64,000 nucleotides of DNA from Crocinitomix algicola (GCF_001661595.2 NZ_LYPF02000014.1:124001-188000); one strand, 5' to 3'. Shown: positions 42,267 to 52,112, counted from the first letter of the stretch. Program-made: numbers and translations. The notes: generated from the sequence alone by a model not told the origin.

Positions 42267-44837
42267 TTATCTTAATATTGTTACCGTTCCATTAAATTCG
42301 ACTTTTTTATCTGTAGTACTTTCTTTGGCTTGAACTACCCAAACATAAGTGCCATCTTGAGCAGTGTTACCGCCATATGTTCCATCCCAAGTACCAGCAG
42401 CATTATAAGATTCCCAGACAATTTCACCCCATCTATTATAAATTACGCAATGGAAATCATAAAAATCGATACCATCAATAAATACTTGCCATTGATCATT
42501 GAATTGGTCACCGTCAGGGGTAAAAGCGTTTGGAGCATATATGATAACATCAGAAACAATTTTTAAGGTGTGGGTTATGTCAGCAGAACACCCAAAGTCG
42601 TTTGTTAAAGTGAAGGTAATGTCATATTCTCCCGGTACACCTTCAGGGTAAATCACAACGGGTTCTTCTAACGTTGATGTTTCAGGGCTACCGCTAGGCA
42701 TGTACCAGTCGTATGAATCTCCATCCGAATTGTTTCTAGGATTAAGTAACACCTTTGTATTAAAGATAGTTGTTGGGTTTGGATTTATTGTAAAATCGGG
42801 TTGAGGAATAGCAACGCTTTCGAAGTAATCTACAATGGTGATTTCATTTTCACAACCGTATTCATTGGTGAGGTGTAGCTTTACATCATAAAAACCGACC
42901 CCATAAAATTCTTTAGAAACAACCGGATAATCATTGAACACTGCATCACCTATCGTCCAAACAGCTATATCATCAGTTCCAATTGGGAAACCATTGTTAT
43001 AGGCTTTAAAAACAGCGGTTGCAGGGTTACATCCTTTGGTTACATCAGAGTCAAAACTTGGATTAGGAACTGGATTAATAATTGTTTCAGTACAAATTTC
43101 TACTGGTGTTGTTTCACAGCCATCGCTAACGGTAACGCAATAGGTTGTGTTTTCTGTAGGGGTTGTTACAATTGTATTATCAAAATCAAGAATAGGAAAA
43201 CCGTTACCATTCCAACTGTAGCTATAATCTCCGTCTCCCCCAGTAGCAGTCACAGAAGCTCCTGAAGTAAAGCCTGGGCAAATGGAATCATTTTCAGTAA
43301 TGGTTAAAGCGATAGGATCTCTTAATGTGACTTCCATGCTTGTACTTTCGGAGATACAACCAAACTCATCGGTTGCAAAGACATTAACAACCACAGGAGT
43401 TTCAGTAGGAGAAATAATTTGTGTATCGGAGTCATCTGCACCATCAATATCCCAAGTATAAGTATAAGTTCCGCCTCCGCCTTCTGCAGAAGCAATAATA
43501 GTTGCCGCGCCATTTCTACAAATAAGGGTATCATCGGAAACTTCGATGGTAATTGGTTCGGGGTCAATTAATTCAATCTCACTTTCGAATTGGCAACCAT
43601 AATCATCCATTGAGGTAATGGTATAGATGCCAGCAGGTAGATCGTTAAACACATTTTCTACTTGCCAAGTTCCACCACCATCAATGCTAAATTGAGTAAC
43701 AGGAATAATTCCATCATTAATTACAGTAATTGTGCCATCGGTATCTCCAAAGCAACTCGGGTTAGTTGCTTCTAATAAATGACTAGGAGCTAAATAAGTT
43801 AATGAAATTGTATCAGTTTGCGTCGGACAGTAACCGTAGCTATCATCAACGGTGATAATAAATTGGTATGTTCCTGGGTCTTCAACCGAAATTTCAGGCG
43901 ATAGAACATCGTCATCAGGATCATAATCCACCGAAGGAGAACCTCCACCATCAAAGTCGTACATATTCCAAATAATATCGACATTTTCTTCATCAACTTC
44001 AATCGAAGCATCAATAGGGTAGCCAAAGTCAGGCGAATGGCATAAGGTATCATCAAGGCCAGCAAAAGGATTTGCGGGGTGAATAACGTAGACAGTGAAA
44101 GGAACTTCCCAAGTACTATCAGGTGAAGTAATCGTACAAATATAATCAGTAGTATCTTCAGGCCACACTTCTACAATTGGACCACCGAATGCATCGCTGA
44201 TGTTATAATCTGGCGACCACGAAAATGTGAGAGGATCAGGAGGTAAGGTACCTAAATCGAGTTCTGTTGTATCACCAAGACAAATAGTTGGGTCACAAGC
44301 ACCAACTTCAATGATGTAATCTTCAGCTTCACCAAAAGAGGCTGCGGCACAAGGGTCTATTAAAGCTCCAGCAGTTAAATATTGACATCTTACGCGCATA
44401 GTATAATTACCCGGACTAATCCCCCCTGGCACCATGAATGTGCCTGTGTAGACAGCAAAACTAGCCGTTGGGGAAGCATAAACTTTCTCAATAGGTTCGA
44501 AAGTGTCGTTATCATTCCAGTCAATCCAAACTGCAAAACCTTGAGCAAAAGAACCCTCTACCTCACATTGCATATTCATTTCAACTTCCATTCCGGGACA
44601 AACTTCGGCAACCATGCCAGTCACATCATAGTTCCCCGGAGGCGAGCAATTTGAGTCCATATTTAGAATGTCAACATTGGCCCCAACTGTCCAGAAATTA
44701 TCAATTAAATCGTTTGTGGATGCACCTCCACCGCTATAACATGGATTGAACCAAGTAGGAATACAGACCTGCGCTCTGGTTGTAGAACTGAGTAATAGTA
44801 AGAGAGGAAAAACAAAATAAGTGAGCAAAACCTTCAT
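42267..44837 (-). CDS. GEVED/PKD surface protein with T9SS type B C-terminal domain
   Basis: 856 residues. Signal peptide 1-22. Residues about 45-180 are a GEVED domain (FAVWIDWNDNDTFEPIEKVY, then GNYTMRVRCQY and SFGEAEDYIIEVG), often a carbohydrate-binding or structural module in Bacteroidota adhesins. Then come about six Ig/PKD/SprB-like modules, among them CFGDTDGTITVINDG and GGGGTYTYTWDIDG, with a Cys near many module starts. The end holds NAFTPDGDQFNDQWQVF, IYNRWGEIVWES and GTWDGTYGGNTAQDGTYVW, a type B sorting domain. Third such adhesin in the window. Followed by a strong terminator; promoter not evident. Confidence 0.88.
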   Translation of the reverse strand: MKVLLTYFVFPLLLLLSSTTRAQVCIPTWFNPCYSGGGASTNDLIDNFWTVGANVDILNMDSNCSPPGNYDVTGMVAEVCPGMEVEMNMQCEVEGSFAQGFAVWIDWNDNDTFEPIEKVYASPTASFAVYTGTFMVPGGISPGNYTMRVRCQYLTAGALIDPCAAASFGEAEDYIIEVGACDPTICLGDTTELDLGTLPPDPLTFSWSPDYNISDAFGGPIVEVWPEDTTDYICTITSPDSTWEVPFTVYVIHPANPFAGLDDTLCHSPDFGYPIDASIEVDEENVDIIWNMYDFDGGGSPSVDYDPDDDVLSPEISVEDPGTYQFIITVDDSYGYCPTQTDTISLTYLAPSHLLEATNPSCFGDTDGTITVINDGIIPVTQFSIDGGGTWQVENVFNDLPAGIYTITSMDDYGCQFESEIELIDPEPITIEVSDDTLICRNGAATIIASAEGGGGTYTYTWDIDGADDSDTQIISPTETPVVVNVFATDEFGCISESTSMEVTLRDPIALTITENDSICPGFTSGASVTATGGDGDYSYSWNGNGFPILDFDNTIVTTPTENTTYCVTVSDGCETTPVEICTETIINPVPNPSFDSDVTKGCNPATAVFKAYNNGFPIGTDDIAVWTIGDAVFNDYPVVSKEFYGVGFYDVKLHLTNEYGCENEITIVDYFESVAIPQPDFTINPNPTTIFNTKVLLNPRNNSDGDSYDWYMPSGSPETSTLEEPVVIYPEGVPGEYDITFTLTNDFGCSADITHTLKIVSDVIIYAPNAFTPDGDQFNDQWQVFIDGIDFYDFHCVIYNRWGEIVWESYNAAGTWDGTYGGNTAQDGTYVWVVQAKESTTDKKVEFNGTVTILR

Positions 44838-44988
44838 TTAAATCGATTTAGTAAAACGAATCTGAAAATACAGATAATTTGGATGTGAAAATCTTAAAGT
44901 TAAAAAAATATTATTTTTTCTTTAAGACGGGCATATGATAATCACGGTTGCCTCTCAATTTTGATGAATTGTACAAATAAAATGATGT

Positions 44989-45984
44989 TTACACCACTTT
45001 GTTTTTGTTACCAAACCTTTCTAAAATAATGATGAATGACAAGCCGCAAATGGCTAAGAGAACACCAATTAAGAGATAATTTTCATTTCCTGTTAGTTCA
45101 GTGAAATGGATTGGACTAATGTTTTTTTGTAAAACGGGAACTATCTCTTCGTTCGGTTCACCTGCGTGTTTGGTAAAAGAGGTTAAGGTTTCTTTCCAGG
45201 GCCAAATCTTATTCAAAGAACCAACAAGAAAACCTGTTAAAATTGCTATTGTAAGGTCATGTGACTTTTTGAACAGCCAATTTAGAAGTTTTGAAAAGCT
45301 GATTAAACCAATCAGGCAACCTGCAGCGAAAATTGCAATTAAGGTACCATTTTCCAGAATAGTGGTGATGTCTCCAGCTTTAAGTGCTTTAATCAATCCA
45401 CTAATTGCACCAAGAACAGCGGTATATGCCCCTAGTAATAAAAGAATAAAACTACCAGATATTCCTGGTAAAATCATGGCGCATACCGCAATTGCTCCAC
45501 AAATAAAGATATAAAAAAGATTCTGGCTATCGGCAACTGGCGCCATAATAGTAATGTAATAAGCAATCACAGAACCTACAATTAAACCAATAATATTTTT
45601 ATAATTCCAACTTTTTACGGTCTTACCGACAAGCCAAATTGAAGCAACGATTAATCCGAAGAAAAAAGACCATAAAGGAATTGGGTAGTCTTTTAATAAA
45701 TGTTCGATTAATACAGATAAAAGAGCGATACTTAAAATAATACCGCTAAACAAAGCGAGCAAAAAATTAAAGTTACCTTTTTTCCACATTGCTTTGAACC
45801 CTTCGGTTCTCCATGTTTTAATTAGGCCAAAATTAATACCACTTATTGTCTCTAGTAGTTCTTCGTATATCCCTGTTATGAATGCGATTGTACCTCCGGA
45901 AACACCAGGGATAACATCTGCAGCACCCATTGCGACACCACGTAGAGCGATACCAAATTTTGATTTTGAGCTCTTATCACTCAT
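44989..45984 (-). CDS. DUF368 membrane protein, undecaprenyl-phosphate recycling (PopT-like)
   Basis: 331 residues with eight or more hydrophobic segments. Signature motifs: the N-terminal GVAMGAADVIPGVSGGTIAF and the inverted repeat ICGAIAVCAMILPGISGSFILLLLG, a PGxSGG/PGISGS pair that is the fingerprint of the DUF368 family. Family members have been shown to flip undecaprenyl phosphate back over the inner membrane for wall and O-antigen synthesis. Its ATG at 45984 coincides with the last base of the comA stop, so translation is coupled. The chemical role is taken from the family. Confidence 0.88.
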   Translation of the reverse strand: MSDKSSKSKFGIALRGVAMGAADVIPGVSGGTIAFITGIYEELLETISGINFGLIKTWRTEGFKAMWKKGNFNFLLALFSGIILSIALLSVLIEHLLKDYPIPLWSFFFGLIVASIWLVGKTVKSWNYKNIIGLIVGSVIAYYITIMAPVADSQNLFYIFICGAIAVCAMILPGISGSFILLLLGAYTAVLGAISGLIKALKAGDITTILENGTLIAIFAAGCLIGLISFSKLLNWLFKKSHDLTIAILTGFLVGSLNKIWPWKETLTSFTKHAGEPNEEIVPVLQKNISPIHFTELTGNENYLLIGVLLAICGLSFIIILERFGNKNKVV

Positions 45985-46787
45985 TATTTTTCTGCTTTTT
46001 GTTTCATTGTTTTTTCGATATCATCTGGTAAGAACTCGAAGAAGGTATCACCTCTTAAACCTAGTCTCAGGCATTCTAATGGAATGATTTCATTTGGAGC
46101 AATATTTCCCAAATTAACATTTGGACCAAAAAGTCGAATAAACCAAACTTGTTGCGTTTTTTGAGGTGCCTCCCATAAAATACGATTAGGATCAATTTTG
46201 GCAATTATTTTATTAATTAAGTATGTGTGTGCCGTTCCATTTGGACGAAAAACACCAACAGTTCCGCTCTCACGGCCTTCAGCAATAACTTTCCAAGAAC
46301 CGGCCTCCAACTCAGAGCTCATCATTTTGATCCATTTTGCTGGACTGATGATAATGCCAGCATCTTTTGATCCAACCTCAGACATTACCGTTCGTTCTTT
46401 AGAGAGTTTATTGATGTATTCTAACTTTTGGTCGTGTGGAAGGATAATTGAACCGTCAGATACTTCACATAAATCTAAATCGTATTTATCAAGAAGTTTT
46501 TGATAGTCATTGAATTTGTTTCGAGCTATAAAAATTTCAAATAACGTGCCTCCAAAGTATGGTCGAATTCCTGCGCTTTTATACAGTTTAATTTTCTCCT
46601 CTAAATTTTTTGTGACGTATGCTGTTCCGAAACCGAACTTTGCGATATCAGTAAACTCACCATTTGCGTCAATAAAATCTTCAACTTCTCTAAGGCTAAG
46701 GCCCTTATCCATCATCATTGTTACACCTGATTCTCTCGGTTTTGCAGGTCTTTCTGGTATGTGTGATAACTTAAAGTTATTATTCAT
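45984..46787 (-). CDS. comA: Phosphosulfolactate synthase (ComA family)
   Basis: 267 residues. The family adds sulfite to phosphoenolpyruvate to give (R)-phosphosulfolactate, the first step towards coenzyme M in archaea and towards sulfolactate or cysteate in bacteria. Visible blocks: KPRESGVTMMMDKG at the N-terminus, DIAKFGFGTAYVTKNLEEKI, GIRPYFGGTLFEIFI, CEVSDGSIILP, SEVGSKDAGIIISP, IAEGRESGTVGVFRPNG and LWEAPQKTQQVWFIRLFGPNVN, all in TIM-barrel order. Overlaps the TPR gene at its start by 8 bases and the DUF368 gene at its end by 1. In this phylum a likely use is cysteate for sulfonolipids (capnines), which is inference. Confidence 0.88.
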   Translation of the reverse strand: MNNNFKLSHIPERPAKPRESGVTMMMDKGLSLREVEDFIDANGEFTDIAKFGFGTAYVTKNLEEKIKLYKSAGIRPYFGGTLFEIFIARNKFNDYQKLLDKYDLDLCEVSDGSIILPHDQKLEYINKLSKERTVMSEVGSKDAGIIISPAKWIKMMSSELEAGSWKVIAEGRESGTVGVFRPNGTAHTYLINKIIAKIDPNRILWEAPQKTQQVWFIRLFGPNVNLGNIAPNEIIPLECLRLGLRGDTFFEFLPDDIEKTMKQKAEK

Positions 46788-48213
46788 TTTCTATATCTAT
46801 TATCTTTAAAAAATCTGGAATGTTTTTAGCTTCCGGTAAATACAAAAATAGTGTTTTTGCTGAACCTTTATCGATTAAATACTCTTTCTTAAATAAAAGT
46901 AATGCGTCAGTTTTTTGCCCTAATTGCCAAAATATGGCGATTAGTAACATTCGGACGTCCTTACTGTGTTCATGGAAATTTTCAATACTCAATAAAAAGT
47001 CAAGCGCATCATCTAGACTGTATTCAATTTTTATTTTAGCAAGTAATAGCACTGCATCGCTATACGTTGGATCTAACTGTAACGCACGGTCAAGCTCAGT
47101 TTCAGCTTCAGTCAATCGTTCTGATTTATAAAGCGCTTCTGCTAAAACAAGTCGATAGTTAGCATTTTCCGGTTGCAGGTGTACCGCTTGTTTTAAAAAA
47201 TTAATCGCCTGACTAGCTTCACCTTGAACTTCTAATATGATACCTGTTCCCAGCCATGGTTCGGCTAACTCAGGATTTAACTCACGGGCAGTCAAGTAGG
47301 TACTTAATGCTTCTTCGTAACGTTCTAGACGCTCGTATGCCTCGCCTAAATAGCTTAGCGTTAAAGCGTCACTATCATCCAATTCGGCACATTTTTGGTA
47401 GGAGATTAAAGCTTTTTCGTACTCCTCATTCTGCATGTAAATATTGCCAAGGTTGAAATGAGCCGAGGCAAAATCACCGTTAATAATGATGGAATAATCA
47501 TAAGCCCAAATTGCTTTTTCGATGTTGTTTTTAAGAAAGTAAATATTCCCTAAATTATACCAAGCTGTGAATGAGTAGGGGTTGTTATCGATGTATTTCG
47601 TGTAGTATTCAATGCATTTATCAAAATTCCCAATTCGCTCATAGCAATAGGCTACCTCATAAATAGCAGCTTCATTTTCTGTGTTTTCGGATAAAATTTC
47701 TTCCAACACTTGAATTGCTTTTTGAAAATTATGAATGCTCTCATATTCCATTGCAAGGTCGAAGCGAATCTCTTCAAGTTCTTCCAAGTGGTTATATTCT
47801 TGAGCGACTTCAATTGCCTTTTCAAAGTACTTAATTGCTTTTGGATGATCCCTTAATTGCCCAAAAACACTTGCTTTAGTTACAAATATTTCAGGGTTAT
47901 AGGGCTCTTTTTTCTCAAGGTTTTGGAGAATTAAGAGACTTTCTTTTAATTGACCAGTACTTGAGAAAATTTGTGCTTTCCTTAAATCAAAAAGTGTATT
48001 TGTAGGATGTTGTTTGTTACCAAAATTGGCAGCTTTCAATCCTTTTTTTAATTGGTTGTTGACAATAAAATGTTCGACTATTTGCTCCAAGATTTCTGCA
48101 TCGAAATAAAATTCGTCATGATCTTGGAGCATGCGTTCAAAACGTTGCAGTTCAGAGTTGAACTGGGCATCAAACATTCCATCACCTTCATCATTATCCT
48201 CTTCATCAAACAT
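46780..48213 (-). CDS. TPR-repeat protein, 12 or more repeats
   Basis: 477 residues, almost entirely tetratricopeptide repeats with the canonical W-x-x-L/G...Y-x-x-A-x-x-x-Y/F...P-x-x pattern (for example AWYNLGNIYFLKNNIEKAIW, AHFNLGNIYMQNEEYEKALI, ALTLSYLGEAYERLERYEEAL). The N-terminus (MFDEEDNDEGDGMFDAQFN) is very acidic. No signal peptide, so a cytoplasmic adaptor. Its end overlaps the start of comA by 8 bases. A TATTTTTG box is 22 bases before the ATG and should drive the three-gene operon. Partner unknown. Confidence 0.85.
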   Translation of the reverse strand: MFDEEDNDEGDGMFDAQFNSELQRFERMLQDHDEFYFDAEILEQIVEHFIVNNQLKKGLKAANFGNKQHPTNTLFDLRKAQIFSSTGQLKESLLILQNLEKKEPYNPEIFVTKASVFGQLRDHPKAIKYFEKAIEVAQEYNHLEELEEIRFDLAMEYESIHNFQKAIQVLEEILSENTENEAAIYEVAYCYERIGNFDKCIEYYTKYIDNNPYSFTAWYNLGNIYFLKNNIEKAIWAYDYSIIINGDFASAHFNLGNIYMQNEEYEKALISYQKCAELDDSDALTLSYLGEAYERLERYEEALSTYLTARELNPELAEPWLGTGIILEVQGEASQAINFLKQAVHLQPENANYRLVLAEALYKSERLTEAETELDRALQLDPTYSDAVLLLAKIKIEYSLDDALDFLLSIENFHEHSKDVRMLLIAIFWQLGQKTDALLLFKKEYLIDKGSAKTLFLYLPEAKNIPDFLKIIDIENE

Positions 48214-48235
48214 AGAATAAAGTTTTCGCTTTAAA

Positions 48236-48243
48236 CAAAAATA
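48236..48243 (-). promoter_or_regulatory. Putative -7 box of the TPR-comA-DUF368 operon
   Basis: TATTTTTG on the minus strand, 22 bases before the ATG of the TPR gene. Confidence 0.55.
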
Positions 48244-48307
48244 GAATTATCCAAGCCTTTTTTAGGCGCACTTGTTTATTGTTATTAACAAGGTTTTGAA
48301 CAAATTA

Positions 48308-50095
48308 TTATTTACCCGCTCTTTTTCGTTCGTTTTCTGTGAGTAGAATTTTACGAATTCGAATTGATTCAGGTGTAAGCTCTACATATTCGTCTTCTTG
48401 GATATACTCTAAAGCCTCTTCCAATGAAAAAGTAATTGGAGGAGCTATTTTAACCTTATCATCGGCACCAGAAGACCTCATGTTAGATAATTTCTTAGTT
48501 TTTGTAACGTTTATTACTAAATCACCCGCTCGAGAATTTTCCCCAATTACTTGTCCTTCATAAATATCGACATTTGGATGTACAAAGAACTTACCACGGT
48601 CTTGTAGGTTTGATAACGAATAAGGGATACTCGTTCCTTTTTCCATAGAAATTAAAGAACCGTTTTGACGTCCTGGTATTTCACCTTTATACGGTTGGTA
48701 TTCGATAAACCTATGCGTTACAATCGCTTCTCCTGCAGTTTGTGTTAATAAATAAGTTCTCAAACCGATTAAACCACGTGAAGGAATGATGAATTTACAG
48801 ATCATTCTTTCCCCTTTTGGTTCCATACTCAACATTTCCCCTTTTCGTTTAGTCACGGCATCAATAGCGGTACCTGAGAACGATTCAGGAAGGTCAATTG
48901 TTAAATCTTCGATTGGTTCACATTTTACACCATCGATTTCCTTAATTATAACACGAGGTTGGCCAACTTGCACTTCATATCCTTCTCTTCGCATTGTTTC
49001 CAACAATACAGACAAGTGCATTACACCACGACCGTAAACATTCCATTTATCGGCCGAATTAGTAGGCTCGACTTTTAGAGCCAAGTTTTTTTCAAGTTCT
49101 TTTTCTAAACGATCATGGATATGTCTAGATGTCACAAATTTACCTTCTTTACCAAAGAAAGGCGAATCATTTATTGTGAACAACATACTCATGGTCGGTT
49201 CGTCAATAGTAATGGATTTCAAAGGCTCTGGGTTTTCAAAATCACAAATCGTATCTCCAATCTCAAAACCTTCAATTCCTGTAACAGCTACAATATCTCC
49301 AGTTTGAACTGTTTCAACTTTTCTTTTTTCTATCCCATCAAAAACAAAAACCTCTTTGATTTTAGATTTGATTAATGAACCATCTCTTTTACCTAATGTT
49401 ACATTTTGATTTGGTTCAACCGTTCCTCTAGTTAATCTACCAATTGCAATTCGTCCTACAAACGAAGAATAATCCAGTGAAGTGATTAGCATTTGAGTTG
49501 TACCTTCTGGAAATTCTTTAGGTGGGAAATAGTTTAAAATTCTATCCAATAGAGGTTCAATTTTATCGGTTGGTTTTTTCCAATCGTCACTCATCCAACC
49601 GTTTTTTGCTGAACCATAAATTGTTTCAAACTCTAATTGCTCTTCGTTTGCATCCAATTCAAACATAAGGTCAAATACCTTTTCATGAACTTCATCAGGA
49701 GTACAATTTTCTTTATCAACTTTGTTTACTACAAGCAATGGTTTTAGTCCCATTTCTAGTGCTTTTTGTAAAACGAAGCGCGTTTGAGGCATTGGACCTT
49801 CAAAGGCATCGACTAATAAACATACACCATCTGCCATATTCAACACACGTTCAACCTCTCCTCCAAAATCGGAGTGACCAGGGGTGTCGATAATGTTGAT
49901 TTTCGTACCTTTATAAGATACGGATACGTTTTTAGAAGTAATTGTAATCCCTCTTTCTCTTTCGAGGTCATTACTATCCATAATTAATTCGCCATCACTT
50001 TTAATTGGGGCACCACCGGCCTCAATCATACGGTCTACTAAAGTTGTTTTACCGTGGTCAACGTGAGCGATAATTGCGATGTTTCTAATTTCCAT
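48308..50095 (-). CDS. typA: Ribosome-binding GTPase TypA/BipA
   Basis: 595 residues, the family length. G domain motifs: AHVDHGKTTLVDRM (G1), RERGITITSKN (G2), DTPGHSDFGGEVERV (G3) and NKVDKENC (G4). Then the EF-Tu-like domain II, the domain III/V (RGLIGLRTYLLTQTAGEAIV) and the BipA-specific C-terminal domain (NMRSSGADDKVKIAPPITFS). Ribosome-assembly GTPase used in cold and stress. 21 bases after the DEAD-box helicase stop, so the two RNA/ribosome genes are an operon. Confidence 0.96.
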   Translation of the reverse strand: MEIRNIAIIAHVDHGKTTLVDRMIEAGGAPIKSDGELIMDSNDLERERGITITSKNVSVSYKGTKINIIDTPGHSDFGGEVERVLNMADGVCLLVDAFEGPMPQTRFVLQKALEMGLKPLLVVNKVDKENCTPDEVHEKVFDLMFELDANEEQLEFETIYGSAKNGWMSDDWKKPTDKIEPLLDRILNYFPPKEFPEGTTQMLITSLDYSSFVGRIAIGRLTRGTVEPNQNVTLGKRDGSLIKSKIKEVFVFDGIEKRKVETVQTGDIVAVTGIEGFEIGDTICDFENPEPLKSITIDEPTMSMLFTINDSPFFGKEGKFVTSRHIHDRLEKELEKNLALKVEPTNSADKWNVYGRGVMHLSVLLETMRREGYEVQVGQPRVIIKEIDGVKCEPIEDLTIDLPESFSGTAIDAVTKRKGEMLSMEPKGERMICKFIIPSRGLIGLRTYLLTQTAGEAIVTHRFIEYQPYKGEIPGRQNGSLISMEKGTSIPYSLSNLQDRGKFFVHPNVDIYEGQVIGENSRAGDLVINVTKTKKLSNMRSSGADDKVKIAPPITFSLEEALEYIQEDEYVELTPESIRIRKILLTENERKRAGK

Positions 50096-50116
50096 TTTTA
50101 TGACTTGATAATGATA

Positions 50117-51850
50117 TTAATTTCTGTAAGATCTTCTTCTATTACTTGATTTACTTCTTTCGTTTCGTCTTGAACGACCACCGCTTCTTCTGCTACTAGA
50201 TCGTTTTCCATCCCCTTTGTCGTTGCTGCCTTTTGTTTTTTCGATACTCATGCGGTTTCCTTCAAAGTCAACACCTTTCATGCTTTCCAGAATTCTTTCC
50301 GTTTCATTTTTATCGGCATCAAAGAAAGAAAATTTTTCGAGAATATCGATTTTTCCAATATTTGCTTTACTAATTCCTGTATTGTCGCAAAGCAACCTTA
50401 ACAATGCTCCATGGTTAAATCCATCTTTACGACCTAAGCCAACAAAGAATCGTTGTTGATTTGGATCATTTCTACTGTCTCTACCACGTTTTTTAGAACC
50501 AAAATCATCTCTTCCGTTATCTCTTGCAGTAGCGTTCAGGTCTCGAGCGTTTTCATAATAATCCAAAAATTTGTTGAATTCAGTTGCAACAAATCGCTTG
50601 ATTATTTCTTCTTTAGAATATTCACCTAATTCTTCCATTAAAACAGGTAAGAAAGTGTCAATTCTGCTGGTATCGGCCTCATCATTTTTAATTCCTTTAA
50701 TCAAGGATAAAAGTTGCTTTTCACAAATTTGATCTGAGGTAGGCACCTTTTTAAGTTCGAAACTTGTATTAATGATTCGCTCGATACTTTTAATTTTACG
50801 TCCTTCTTTGGTGTTAATAAGAGCGATAGACGTTCCCTTTTTACCTGCGCGAGCTGTTCGTCCGCTTCGGTGCGTGTAGTTTTCTACATCTTCCGGGAGC
50901 TGATAATGGATAACATGAGTAATATCATTGACATCAATTCCTCTTGCAGCCACATCTGTTGCAACCAAAAGTTGCAAGGTCTTGCTTCTGAATTTGTCCA
51001 TCACACGATCACGTTGTGCCTGTGATAAATCTCCATGAATTGGTTCAGCATTATAGCCGCCTGCCATTAATTTATCTGCAACAGCCGCAGTATCTCTTCT
51101 TGTACGACAAAATATTACACCGTAAATATTGGGATTAAAATCAATAACACTTTTTAGTGCCTGAAAACGATCTCTCTCCTTTACAGTATAATAATGATGC
51201 TCGATGTTTTTATTTGTTTCATTTTTACCCCCAACCGTTATTTCGAAAGGGTCTTCCATATAGTTTTTTGCTATACGCGCAACTTCTTTAGGCATAGTTG
51301 CAGAGAATAGCCAAACATTTTTAAAATCAGGAGTTTGATCTAAAATGGCGTCGATGTCCTCTTTGAACCCCATGTTAAGCATCTCATCAGCTTCATCTAA
51401 GACAACTGCTTCTACTTCCCATAGTTTAATTTTTTTACGGTTAATTAAGTCGATTAATCGACCTGGTGTAGCCACTACAATTTGAGCTCCTCGCTCGATT
51501 TGTTTAATTTGTCTACCTATATCAGTTCCACCGTAAACAGGTACAATTGATAAACCTTTGATGTTTTCAGAGTACGCTTTTAAATCGTTAGATATTTGAA
51601 TGCATAACTCTCTAGTAGGACATATAACTAGACCCTGTGTGTTTTTGGATTGCGTGTCAACTTGGTTGAGTAATGGCAAGCCAAATGACGCTGTTTTTCC
51701 TGTACCTGTAGATGCAAGACCAATTAGGTCACCATCATTTTCAAGTAAATAAGGAATTGATTTTTCTTGGATTGGAGTAGGAGATTCATACCCCATTTTT
51801 GTGATAGCCGAAAGAATAGAATCTTTCAAGCCTAGTTCACTGAACTTCAT
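50117..51850 (-). CDS. DEAD-box RNA helicase with DbpA-type RNA-binding domain (DeaD/CsdA-like)
   Basis: 577 residues. Helicase core: Q motif GYESPTPIQEKSIPYLL, Walker A ASTGTGKT (46-53), VATPGRLIDL, DEAD box VVLDEADEML, SAT in WLFSATMP, and C-terminal motifs VATDVAARGID and HRSGRTARAGK. After a helical linker, residues about 455-540 are a DbpA-type RNA-recognition domain (FFVGLGRKDGFNHGALLRLL) and the last 45 residues are an Arg/Ser-rich basic tail. The architecture is that of cold-shock helicases active in ribosome assembly and mRNA decay. A -7 box lies 111 bases upstream, giving a long leader. Confidence 0.93.
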   Translation of the reverse strand: MKFSELGLKDSILSAITKMGYESPTPIQEKSIPYLLENDGDLIGLASTGTGKTASFGLPLLNQVDTQSKNTQGLVICPTRELCIQISNDLKAYSENIKGLSIVPVYGGTDIGRQIKQIERGAQIVVATPGRLIDLINRKKIKLWEVEAVVLDEADEMLNMGFKEDIDAILDQTPDFKNVWLFSATMPKEVARIAKNYMEDPFEITVGGKNETNKNIEHHYYTVKERDRFQALKSVIDFNPNIYGVIFCRTRRDTAAVADKLMAGGYNAEPIHGDLSQAQRDRVMDKFRSKTLQLLVATDVAARGIDVNDITHVIHYQLPEDVENYTHRSGRTARAGKKGTSIALINTKEGRKIKSIERIINTSFELKKVPTSDQICEKQLLSLIKGIKNDEADTSRIDTFLPVLMEELGEYSKEEIIKRFVATEFNKFLDYYENARDLNATARDNGRDDFGSKKRGRDSRNDPNQQRFFVGLGRKDGFNHGALLRLLCDNTGISKANIGKIDILEKFSFFDADKNETERILESMKGVDFEGNRMSIEKTKGSNDKGDGKRSSSRRSGGRSRRNERSKSSNRRRSYRN

Positions 51851-51961
51851 GTTAATTAAATTTAGTTTTTACCTTTTGCTTCATCTCGGTTCGAACTAAA
51901 TTCTCAATAGTAACGACAATGAACCCTGATCAAGCATTTGCTTTTTTCGCAAAATTTTGTG

Positions 51962-51969
51962 CAAAGGTA
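51962..51969 (-). promoter_or_regulatory. Putative -7 box of the helicase-typA operon
   Basis: TACCTTTG on the minus strand, full TAnnTTTG match. It would leave a leader of roughly 105 bases before the helicase ATG, unusually long in this window. Confidence 0.5.
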
Positions 51970-52042
51970 GGGCTTTTATTTAGATCGAGCATAAAAATGC
52001 GTAAAAGAGCTAATTATTCTGTTAAAATATACTAAAGGAAAG

Positions 52043-52058
52043 TCCCGCGAAAGCGGGA
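52043..52058. other. Short GNRA-loop hairpin between the helicase and M23 genes
   Basis: TCCCGC, loop GAAA, GCGGGA. Compact and stable but without a T-run on either strand, so not a clear terminator. The 262 bases between the helicase and the M23 gene otherwise hold only two promoter boxes. Confidence 0.4.
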
Positions 52059-52083
52059 TTCGAGTCATTTATTAAGAAATCAT

Positions 52084-52091
52084 TATTTTTG
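52084..52091 (+). promoter_or_regulatory. Putative -7 box for the M23/LysM gene
   Basis: TATTTTTG ends 21 bases before the ATG at 52113. It overlaps the first codons of the longer reading with a TTG start at 52089, supporting the later start. Confidence 0.55.
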
Positions 52092-52112
52092 CGGTTGACT
52101 GAAAATGAAAAG

